A DNA stretch of 64,000 bases from Cryptomeria japonica (lineage: Eukaryota; Streptophyta; Pinopsida; Cupressales; Cupressaceae), in the NCBI RefSeq assembly GCF_030272615.1, contig NC_081415.1, forward strand, positions 627,293,240 through 627,357,239, read 5' to 3'. Under the pieces are notes generated by a model, which worked only from the letters and a program-made list of their open reading frames with translations, was not told the DNA's origin and searched no databases. This document shows positions 13,601 through 25,600 of this stretch, in pieces. Positions within the stretch are counted from its first letter, which is position 1. Each line of letters opens with the position of its first letter. The position numbers and the translations under genes are program-made.

Positions 13601-16600
13601 GGGTTAAAAAATTTTAACTCCAAACCATATAATCTAAGTATAACTACAAATAGACATGTGAGAAACTTATTCCATTATAGCTCTTCGTGTTATGCTTCTT
13701 CTTTCTCTTATATAGAAACACATTCTCCCAAAAAAAAGGCAGTGAATAAGTTCCTAAACGAAAAATTTTAATGCATGCATACCACTTTTATCAACCGCTT
13801 GAAAGGAGGCTCCTTTGTGCTTAACTTGTCTTCCATAAGAAGTCCGGGTGAGACACTTTGGGGCCCATCCAGGCTAACAATATTCTGAGCAGGACTCAGA
13901 GAAAAATCAGCTAACAGAGGCGAAGCAGAAATTCCTGGTGTACCAATGGCAAGAGATTGAGAATGGTTCAGTACATTTGCTGTTTGTTGAAGGCCCTGAC
14001 TACTTCCAATATTCATGATTGCAGACGATTGCTTCTCGGCATCTTCCATGGGTGAAGGAGCTGGCAGGGTGGAGGGTGAAGGAGCTGTAAATGGTGAGGT
14101 TACTGGTTGAATGGGAGTTCCAAGCTTGGGAACAGGAAGTGATGATGCAACTAGACCTTGCTGATCTAATTGTGGAGAGGATTGCTGCGAAACTTGAGGA
14201 GAAACAGCTGGAAGAAGTTGAGGGGAGGAAACAGAAAGCGATGACCCTGTCTTGAATGGCTGCTGCTGCTGTTGATAAACTTGACGCTGACTTAGTGTGT
14301 GATGCTGCTGCATAAATGGTTGTTTAATAGAAGATGGTTTAGGCTTTGTTTCACTATTCAATTCATTCACTTGTTGAAACTGAGGCATTTGTTGTAGCTG
14401 CATATGAGCAGCTTGCTGCTGCTTCTGTTGCTGAAACTGCTGCTGCTGGCTTTGCAGATGTTGTTGCTGGAATTGCTGCTGCTGGCTTTGCGGATGTTGT
14501 TGCTGGAACTGCTGCTGTTGCTGCTGCTGCTGTTGTTGAATTTGCATTTGCCGATTGTGCATATTGATATTCTTAAATTGCTGTGCATGGAAGATATCTT
14601 GTGGTTTCAGTGCTTGGTGATGATGTTGTAAAGCATTTGCATTCAATTGCAAAGCATTTAGATCATTTTGTTGTAAAGTATTGTTCCCTGACTGCTGTAA
14701 AGAGCTTATGCTATTTTGCTGAAGAGTGATATTATTTTGCTGAAGACCATTAATATTGTTATTACCATTCTGTTGGAAGGAAGTCTGCTGCAGAGCACCC
14801 ATACCATTTCCTTGTGTTGAATTTAGACTGGCCCCAGGTTGCATTGCACTTCGATTATTTTGCAGCGTTGTTTGCACACCAGTTTGCTGCATCTGTGACA
14901 TGGAACCATGCTGAATAGGTGCAACAGTGTTTGCTTGCATTGATGTTGCTGAAGCCTGTAAATTCATCTGTTGAAGCTGATTAGAATGCTTCTCCTGCTG
15001 CTGCAACTGGGGCATTAGAGATTGTGACTGTTGCGGAATAGAATGTAAATGGCTGCCAGACTGAGGGAGGAATTGCTGATGTCCTTGTTGCTGCAGAGCA
15101 GATTTTACTGGCTTGAATGAGTTTAGAACACTTTGAATTTGCTTCTCAACAGCATCAATCTTGTCTTCTGGGAATCCAGCTGGAATATTGATCTTTGGAA
15201 CTTGAAAATATTGCATCATGCGTTGAACTTTGGTTCTATACACCTTTAGCTTCTCAAGTTGATCAGCTGCCATAGGCTGCCAAAATAACAATATTTAAGC
15301 ATAGATGTGATATTGAATCATTTGCTATTGCCATCGGACCATTTGATTAAATTATACCACAGAAAAAGTGAGTGGAAACAAAATCAAATCTACCTGTGAA
15401 CATTTAATAGTAAGCCTTTGGAGTAATTCTCTTAGATCAGGAAAATACATATCCTTCAGCTTTTGCAGCTGCAAAAAAATTAAATCACCATTTCTATTAA
15501 GATCATTGCCAGAAAGAGAAATCTTTATCTTAATAGACTATGAAGAATACAGAATAAGAATCATTACATGCACAAAATAGAATAAGGTAACTTAACAACT
15601 ATAGAATCATAAATAACGAAGGAAACATATCACAAAAACTATATATACATTAGAGATCAACGATGACAAAAGTCACAATGACAGACCAAGTAAGATAACT
15701 GTAGAAGTTTTCTTTAATCATCAATGCACAATTTAGATGATAACTGGAAGCAAATGCTGGTTTGAAAACCTTGAAAGTACACAAGCATCATCAGAGAAGG
15801 TTGTGGTCAACTTTTTCTGTCAAAATTGGATATAGTAAGAGTTAACAATGAAAATGGATTAATTCTTCTACCCCTTCACCAACCAGTCTTTTGTACATCT
15901 GCTACCTTGGGATAAAATACTTATTTAACATCAGCCGGTATAAACACTATTTTCCATGTATGTAAACTGAAGGTGCTAAACATAATTTAACAACTCGTAT
16001 CAGAGCCAACTGTTAGTTCACTTGAGAGACCTTGATCTGTTAGTAGTCAATAAGATAACTTGTTGCTGGCATGCTGCATTTTGGGTGATTAAAGCCTATC
16101 CGGAGTTTATTATCCCAGTAAAAATAGCTAAAATGGTTTTCTGCAATAACAAGAGAGAGAGAGAGAGCCAAGACTGGAATGGCCAGTGATGTTAACAGCA
16201 GAGAGAGGGTCCATGCAAGGACTTGCAGCCCCAATCTTGTTTCAAGATTCATTAAGCTTTTGTTGCAGGTAATGCCACATAATCCATCAGTTTCTCATAA
16301 TTGTTATCCACCAATGTATTACTGAATTTTGACAGCCAAGCTGAATGTATTAGAGTATCATTTAACGAGCTGACTAAGTCTTAGTGTTCCATTCCTAGCA
16401 GTTATTGAGTTCTATTTCTCTCATTGTCGTATCCTTACTTGCCCCAGCTCAGGTGTAACATAATTGTGTTCATAGTATGATGGAGAAAAGAAATCTAAAA
16501 TTTGAGACTGTAACAATCTCCTTTTGGATCTTCTTTCTTGTTTGAATAAATAATTTCTTTGGCTCAGATATGAGTTATGCATATCAGATTACAAATCAAT

Positions 16601-19600
16601 TTACTGGTCCTAAATCCTTTAACTATCTTGCAAACTAGTATTCTAATTCTAGATCATACCTTAGCAATCATTCAAACTCAATCCCCAGTGAAGTGTAATG
16701 TCCGCAATAAAGAAAATTGATCAATAGCTGGGAAGAAAGGGACTGCAAAGATCGTACCTTCTGATAGATCTTTTCCTGCCAATCTACACCATTCGATTGT
16801 CCAGTTTGACCTGATGACTCAACTGATGCTGGAAAATCCGAAAGTTCCTAAATATGTAAGTTCACCAAAGCTTTCTATTATGCCAAAATATGAAAAAGAA
16901 GACTGAATGTATACCTTTGATCCATGCTAGACCAAGTCCAACATGTGCAATAAATAGACAATAGAATGGCCATAATGTGTCATCAATCTCAGTTACCATT
17001 CAAATGAGAATATAATAAGATACTTGAGATAAACTAATAGAAGAGCTAGATGATTCCTACTTGTAGGAACATCTGAAAGCCTCTGGGTTTGGACTTGTAG
17101 TAACTGCTTTTGCTGTTCAACAGAGCTCTGCTGCTGCTGCTGTTGTAATAAGCCCCCATTTGTGTGAAGCCTTTGCTGAAGCTCTTGTGGTACTGAGTTC
17201 GATTGTGGTAACAATGGTTGTTGTTGTTGCAACTGCTGGGGCTGATGTTGGAGCTGGGAGAGAAGTTGTTGTGGTTGTTGCTGCAACTGCTGTGATTGTT
17301 GTTGTAATAATGATGATGATGGTTGTTGTGCTTGCTGATATTGAGAAGTTTTGGATTGTATAATCTGTTGGAGTTGTTGCTGTTGCTGTTGCTGTTGCTG
17401 TGTCTGCATATTTGAAACATTAAAAATTGATGGTTGCTGTTGCTGAATAATGGATGGCTGCTGTTGCTGAATGATGGATGGCTGCTGTTGTAAAACAGAT
17501 TGTTGATGCCTGAGGACAGACTGCTGGTGCTGCTGGTGCTGCTGGTGCTGCTGCTGAAGGAAAGACTGAGATGTTTGTTGTAGGCTAGACTGCTGAGCAG
17601 GTTGAAGAACAGAGGGTTGAGACTGTCGAATTAAAGATTGCTGAGTTGTTTGAAGAGGAGGTGCCTGAGCTGACTGCAAAATAGATTGTTGTGAAGCCAG
17701 CTGGGTTTGCTGCTGCTGCTGGAGAATTGATGTTGGAATCTGTTGCTGTGGAATATTATCTTTCATAAGAACCTGTTGTTGAGGATGTTGCAAATGCTGT
17801 TGCTGGTGTTGCAATGGTTGCTGATAAAGGAGCTGGTGTTGGGCCTGTGGCTGTTGGTGTTGTGGAACTACTTGCTGCTGTCTTGATTGCATCTGCCTCA
17901 AAGGAAGGCCATTGTGAGGTAAAACCTGACCTGGTGAATTATTGGGTGCACTTTGAGTACCAAAACCAAGGCCACTTGTACTTTGGGATAAGTTAGTCAT
18001 AGAAGACATTGTGGATGGTAAGCCAGCTGAGTTTTGCATTCCACTTGCGCTCATAGTAACTTTCTGATTTTGTGGTAGTGACGCTTGTTGTGGTTGGGGC
18101 TGTCCAGGCAGTGCAATGCCATTGCTACCTACAATGGTTGGCGGGTGAGATGGATTTCTCATCTGTGTCTGCATCAGAAGTCCTGCTTCAATGTTGAAAA
18201 CAGATAGAAAGACAAACATTGAGATTAAAAAATAAAAAGAATTATTTTATGTGAAATCATTGTTGTAAAAAAAAAACAATGATAATATAAATCATGCTTA
18301 ATAAATAAAACCAGTCCATTTATTACAAATCAGCATTTTCTAAGCCTGTGCCCACCAGGATCCAGAGACTTCTGGTTGCTGCTAGAAGAACCACCTGCCA
18401 AAGAGTTTACATCTCGAGAAACATGATTTCTTAATGATAGCATCTTGAGAGATATTTTCCGTAGATAGTCTTGCTGCATAAGATAGAGGGACAATATTAT
18501 CCTCCAAAGAAAAGGAAAAACTGAATTCCACACATTTAATCCCTTTACAAACGTGTATACTTTTCAAAGCAAGTGATTAAAAACAATAACAGAAACCATA
18601 TGACTTGGAAGACATTATGCAATGAAAACTTCATCTTGCTGTAAAAAGTGTGCAATATCACAGATATCTTCATCTTGCTGTAAAAAGTGTGCAATATCAC
18701 AGATATCTAGAAGAATGATAGCTATGCTGCCTTCTTGATTTTAATGAAAGTTGAAACCATCAAATTGATTCAATAATTTAAAGATACACATAAAAGGAAA
18801 CGAGTAAGAAATCTGGATAGAATTATCATTTATTGCAAGATGATGATGGATGCTTGAAGACCTAAATCGTTTCTGAAGGTTAAGAGTTTGAAGTGCTCAA
18901 TACGTTTTCCCAAATTCAGAGAAACTAATTATATTAGGCTAAAAGGATAAATTAAGATAGATTCAGATTTAAAATTTAGTTAATATAACACAGATAAAGC
19001 ACATGTGTGCGCATATACAATTATCAGCTTTGTCTTTTTAAATTTTTCCTAACTTGATCAAACATTTCAACTATTTGGCTCTCATGTTTTATATTTTCTT
19101 CCCAACATGATAAATAAACAATTGTAATATAATTATATTGCAATAATGGATCACATGGAATTTTGAAAAAGATATGTTCAATGATATGACATAGACAGCA
19201 GTTATTTAAGGAAATTCATGCAGAATAATTATATTGGCAAATCTTTCAACCTCCCACAATGTCAATTGGGATGACGTCAAGGATGTAGATGAATGTGTTC
19301 ATTACTTACTGTTTAAGAATAACAAACAATTGTCACAAATCCTACCGTCAGTAAAAAGTCAATAATTATAACAACTTGTGTCTACACACACACACACACA
19401 TATATGAGATAAATGTGCAGGTAACACACCTGATCAACAGCAGCTGCATAAATCTTCTCTTCAAATCGTAAAGCAATTTTTTTGAGTTCATTCATGCCAT
19501 CAGGACCTGTAAATGGCATATGTCTTTGAAGTGTGTCCATTCTGTACACAAACACATGCTATTAGAAAACCCCTTCTATGATTTCTCAAAGAAAACTAAC

Positions 19601-22600
19601 CAATTGCAAGCATTTTTCTTCCAAAACTGGAACAACTTAATATCTTTGCTTAAGATCACATGATGTTGATAGGTTAAAGCCTAAAGCTACCATGAAAGAG
19701 CAGGCATGCCATATGAAAAAACGACAAGGCTGAGAATTAAAATAGATAGCTAATCAGTTTGCCCACAAAGTACTTCTCTAATAAAAAATTAATCACCCCT
19801 CCAAAATAGTGTTAGAAACTTCGAACAGTTAAGGAAAACTGGCTTACTTACAAATGAAGCCATCCTTAGAAGAAAAGATGGAACTCATCTAATAAATAAT
19901 CAATAGAAAAAGCTCTTCTCCATGTCCTGTTCCTTGACATCTCTAACATGTGGCTAAATATAGAATCATAAAGGGTTCAAAGTTATTAATTGGCTCCATT
20001 TTAAAAAAATTGGCTTCAAAATTCAATGTTAAATATGGTTACTCCGGATATCTTCTACTCAAAGATCTTGCATTATCATCCCTTTTAATTGTGTTATGAG
20101 AGGCAACAATGTTTAAGACATTTTAGTAAAAGAAAGAGCTGGTGTAAGGTCTAGAATTGGGTATAAATCAGAAGTTTTTAAGAACATCCAGACAAATAAC
20201 AAAGCATTTCAGTAATTGAGATGATTTCTCTTAATTCTTGAAATACACGTCTCCATCAGGAATCCACCCCTTAAATGAAATTAAGTCTTTCAAATGAGAA
20301 AATTTGGAAGATACCATTCATTCTCGAAAGGTATCCAAGACATTTCGTTCAATCTGGAGTTAAGGATCTTAGAGTAGAAACTTTCTTGTCAAATGGAGGC
20401 AATCATGTATGGAGATAGAGATTGTGGCATCAATGCAAGCATTGTTCTAGTGGTCGACGTTCCTTATTAAACTGATTGCTTGATATGTTTTCTGATCTAC
20501 ATTGCTTATGATCTGAAGAAGTCTGATCATTAATTATGCTTATGAACTGAACGAAGTCTGCTCTTCAGACTTTTCCTTATTCTTAAATGGGTCTGCTCAT
20601 TGTGTCTGAAATGAAACTTGCTCGCAAAGGGTACTTAAGTCTGCTTCCAAATTCTGCATATACTCCTTTTAAAGAAATCATATTTGATCAGATAATTTTT
20701 CAAGAAAATAAAAGGATCTCTTATTTATACCCAACCAAGCAACTCTTCAATCAAAGGTTGCATCCCCTCAACCAAGTCGGCCAAAGCAGTTAGCATTATT
20801 TTTATTTTTACTTCCATTGGGAGTTCCAAAATTGCATGAGGTCGACTAGGGGGAAAACATACATATTTTATTTTATTTCTTTATTGACTTGCCCAAGGTG
20901 GGCGCTCAAGCCAAGGAGGAGTCGACCAAGAGAAATATATTTCATTTAATTTAAAAAACAATCCAACTTAGGGCACACTATTTCAAAGGGTCGTCCCTTA
21001 TGGATATAATATTTAAACGCATTTTTATTTTATCCCTTTAATGAAGGGTGCCATATTTAGAGGTCGGCCAGGTGAAGAATAAGGTAATCTAGTTTTCCAT
21101 TTACAGGATGACATCAATTTAGGGATAGAGGTCGGCTCATATCAATTTTCTAACACCCAGATTTAATATTAAAGAAGTCTGTGACTGTGATTTGTTTACT
21201 TATTCGCAGGGGCATGATACATGCAAAAGTTTGATTCCAATGAGGCAAATCAACTTACTTCTAAAAAGATCACCCTCAACCATTCTAATCAGTTGGCAAA
21301 GGCTAAGACTCGGGGTGAAGGAAAACACCTCCTGTAAATAAATTTGAACAAAAGGTGATGCAAAAGTTTGATCCCAAAGAGAAAAAAATCAAACTTACTT
21401 CTAAGATCACACTCGACTCAACCATTCTAACCAGTTTGCAAAGACTAAGACTCAAGGTAAAGTAAAAAAGACCTGAAATAAATGCTATTTCTTGTATGTC
21501 CAAGGATGGCTCTAATAATTCACTTAAGGGAGTGCCAAGAAAAACTCACGGTATGGTATCATTAATGGGATCTCTAGATCTCACTCCTCTTCCTTTGATC
21601 ATTCTAACATCAAATGTAAACCCCCACCGACAGGTACATGAAAATTGAATTTTGATGGCACCTCCCAATGTAACCCAGGACCCTCACAGGCAAGATGTGT
21701 TATCCGTGACTCCACAGATGTGCTGATTAAGGAAGCATCAAAAAGATCAAACCAGGAACATGTAATGAATCAGAGGCAGAGGTATTGCTACTCGGATTGC
21801 AATCGCTGAGTTCTTTGGTAATTGACCTCTACCTCAAAAATGACACCCTATGAACTGGAGGATAAACAACATTTTAATCAATACTTGAAATACTTTGGAT
21901 AACCTTCCATCTTCTCCATGAACCATTGCTACAGAGAGGGGAATAAAATAGCTGATTTTCTTTCAAACCAAGGGATCAATCAAAATGAGGAGCCCATTAT
22001 AGGCAATGATGTTGATAGGTGCCAAATTCTTTCTAGTTTATGGAGTAAAGAGATTGATGAGACTCGTGCATCATCATTATCATTACAAGTGCAACTAAGG
22101 ATAGTAGAATTCGCAGTTCATACCATTTGATCAATGCTCTCACATCAAGGAGGTGGCCTCCATCAATTTGAATGCTAGAATGGCTTTTATTCTCTGCCAG
22201 CTTTCATTTTGGCATCCTCAAAACAATTTTTTATTTTCTGTGTTCTCAATGCTCTAATCCAAGGGGCCTCTATTTCAATTGAAATGGAAACATCCACCAG
22301 ATGGCTTTCCTGGGCGAAATTATGGAGGCCACAATGATAAGGGTATTCTTCTTTCAAAGCAATGATGCATTGGAAGTGATTCAAAAGGTGTTAGGCAACG
22401 AATTTTTTGAGGGGACAGCAAGACACTGGGTAAACTCTGACATATCCTCCAAGTTTGTACGCAACATGTATGAGTTACAGGAGACAAGGAACAAACCAAG
22501 GCACTTGTAAAGTATTAGTCTGGGAGAAATTTTGGAATGACATGACTGAGGCAGTGGATAAGGCTACACCTATTAATCTGTCTTCTCTTTTTTCCACTGG

Positions 22601-25600
22601 CTATTAGTTCAGGGGTTTGGTATCAATGGGAACTGTCAGAGGAATAGAATCAAAAGTGGAGTCTTTAATAAAGGAGATGGCTACCATTCAGGACTTTCTT
22701 AAGAGTGATGTTAAATACTTCTTATATCCCATCAGTGAAAGTGCTCAAAGTATGCAGAACGGATAAATCCAATCTTCTTTAGAAGATATTTTATCTAGGA
22801 AAGCCAGAGAAGGCAATAAAATTTCTGCTGCATCGAGCTGGCTTGGTCAAGCACAAAGATGGTACCTATGGATCCAAATTTATCAAACTATGACAGTCCT
22901 TTACCTGCTCTGTTTTATAAGCTTCTACTATATGGGAAGGTAACAGAACAATATGTTTTCCATAAGCAATATACCTTGGGGTCTAGACTGTATATCTGTT
23001 TTCTTTGTAGCGGTTGGTTAAGTATATTTTGTATTATAGTTCATGCTATCAATCTATGGAGTCATGATAGTATACCAAATAGTCACACAGTGTTGGAAAG
23101 ATCTGATATCCTTGCCAAGCATCACAGCAGGAATTTTGTAATTTCAAAGATTCAAAGATAATAAGTAATAAATTTCTAGCCCGCACAAGTAGCGGAGTTG
23201 GCTTGGGCTGTGGGTTTGCTCCCCATTGGTCTCGGGTTCGACTCTGAGGCTCGGGTTCGCCCGATGCACGTGGCTTGCAGGTGGCTGCATACATCCCTAG
23301 AGGACTAGTCTCGCCTCAGCTCGGCCCTTCCTGACCCCGACTTGGCAGTAAGTAAGTCCAAGGTAAGGCGGGTTGGGCGCTGGGCTGGGTCACAGGGATA
23401 CCTCTAGAGTTTAAAAAATTAAAATAAAAAAGTAATAAATTTCTATTTGCAGTTTGAATATGGACACCATCAAAATTAGGCTATAAATTGGCCCTAAAAA
23501 GGGAGGCAGCTCAACTTCTTCCGAAGCAGTCAAAATAACTTTTAGGCATAGTGGCACCAAACTAAATATGCTGAGAATAAGCATTCACACAGAGACTGGT
23601 CAAATCCTGAAACTTGAGATCATTGTGTATTTCAGCAACTGTGTACATTACTTAAGAAAAACTCTTCCATAAGCATAGGAATCTGGATAAGACATTCAAA
23701 CTTAAGGCTGAAATTTTCGCTTGACACTGCAATAACAGGGTGGGTTGTTCTGAGTTCATCAAGTTTTCAGCGTTTCCTATTAATGCAGTGTTTTATAAGA
23801 TCACAGTTATAATATATATGCTCTTGCAGGGGAGGTATTTTTCTGTATTTCAGAGAGAGGTATCATGTTGGAATCAGGGTGCAGGTCTAACCTATGCCAG
23901 TTGATGGTAAACTCCCTAAAGTTTTGAGGTATTACTATCGCTATCTATATTAGTTAAAATGGGGCTGACCTCTCTCTGCATCCGCTTGTAAGGAGTATTG
24001 AAACAAAACAAGTTGAATCTTTAAAAAATTCAGAAACAAAATGGTCTAAATTTTTTTGTTATAAATTTTTATAAGCCAGAAAAATCCAATTCATTAATGG
24101 AACTCCAAAATAAAATCAATGATAAAATCCTTCTATGAGACTCCAATATAAAATCGATAAAATTCTACAATTGCCCTACCACTAGCTCTGTAGGCCACTC
24201 CACATTGTAAGGACAAATCCATCATCGATGCATTCAATGCTGATCCAGTAAAATATAACAGAAATGCACAGTATATTGAACAATATACAAGTGAATCGTA
24301 AAGCAATCTTTTGTGGTATTTCACAAGAATAACCTCGTCCACCAAATTTACTATCTTTTAGCATCAACCGCAAAAACTACCTTTACCTGTTTTCGATAAG
24401 TGCTCTCATATTTATAAATAAGAAAAAACCTATAACATTTCGACACCATCTTTGATAAATAACTGTATCCTCTCTTTATTCTTTAAATAAATCTGTCTTA
24501 AATAGATTAGTTTTTTTATTCCAGAGGTATAAACGAGTTTGTTGTGATTTATAATTTATCTTTCATTCTCTTACAAATGTTTATATAAAATGTATTTTCT
24601 TACAATCCTATTAAACTGATTTGGTTACGAATGGGCAATAATATACAAATTTAAAATTTAAATTTATTGTCCTACACTAAATAACACTAGGTGATATTTT
24701 GCAAATTTGATTGCCTTTTAACTTTCTAATTCTATTGTCGTAATATACTTGCAATTCTGTTTACCTGATTTCGTTACCAGTCAAGAACAACATAGAAATT
24801 TCAAATTTCTTACTCTACAATAAATAACAACAAATGATATTTGTAAATTAAGATTGGTTTTATTTTTTTAATTTATTTTTTTAATATGCACCTGCAAGTA
24901 AATCATAATGTTTTATAGATATAAGTATAGATTGGTACAAATGGTTCCTAGCTTAAATACTTCTTTGCCTTCAGACATTCTTGGTGAGGTAGAAGATACC
25001 CATATGGGTAGGAAAAAAATAAGGAATGCAATATTTGAGACAATTAAATCGACAACTTTACCAGTAATGAAATTTTAAAAAAGGGCAGGAAAGATATACC
25101 AAAAACAATTAGATTTACATTGCGTAATCAAGTGAAGACAAATTTGATTGTACAGTAGAAAGATATATATTTTTATGCTATGAAAATCAAAGAACTAATC
25201 TGATTTTTTTAGGTATGAATATGTATAGGCAGTTCATAGTCTGAGATTACCCTGATGTTCTTAAATCCATATACTGATATGTGTTTTAGGTAGGGTTACG
25301 GAACCTCCTTTTATTTATTCACAGAAACAGAATATTGGGTAATGGGTTTTTGCAATATATGATCAGGCGCCATCAGCTGATATTTATCCAAATTTTTAAG
25401 ACATTCAGACAAATCTGAGAAAAATTACAAGGTGGGTTTTTCCCAATCGGTTTACAAGTTTGAAAAGATATAACACTGCCATACGAGAGGATCCATCAAA
25501 AAAAGAAATGCAGAATTTAATTGCATACATCTTGTTAACGATCTTCTGTCTAGAGTCCTGCGACAACTCATTCCTCCAGTTGTTGTTGTTATTGTTGGAG

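Noticed and set aside
14346..14631. Plus-strand Ala- and Leu-rich frames
   Set aside because: They are the antisense of the Gln-rich codons in MED15 exon 7. CAG/CAA runs read as Leu, Ala or Ser in other frames.
17046..17420. Asn/Ser/His-rich minus frame and Val/Ala-rich plus frame over MED15 exon 4
   Set aside because: Out-of-frame or antisense readings of the polyglutamine exon.
23179..23429. A functional tRNA gene
   Set aside because: A and B boxes are present but no cloverleaf can be drawn. The A-rich tail and target duplication identify a SINE.
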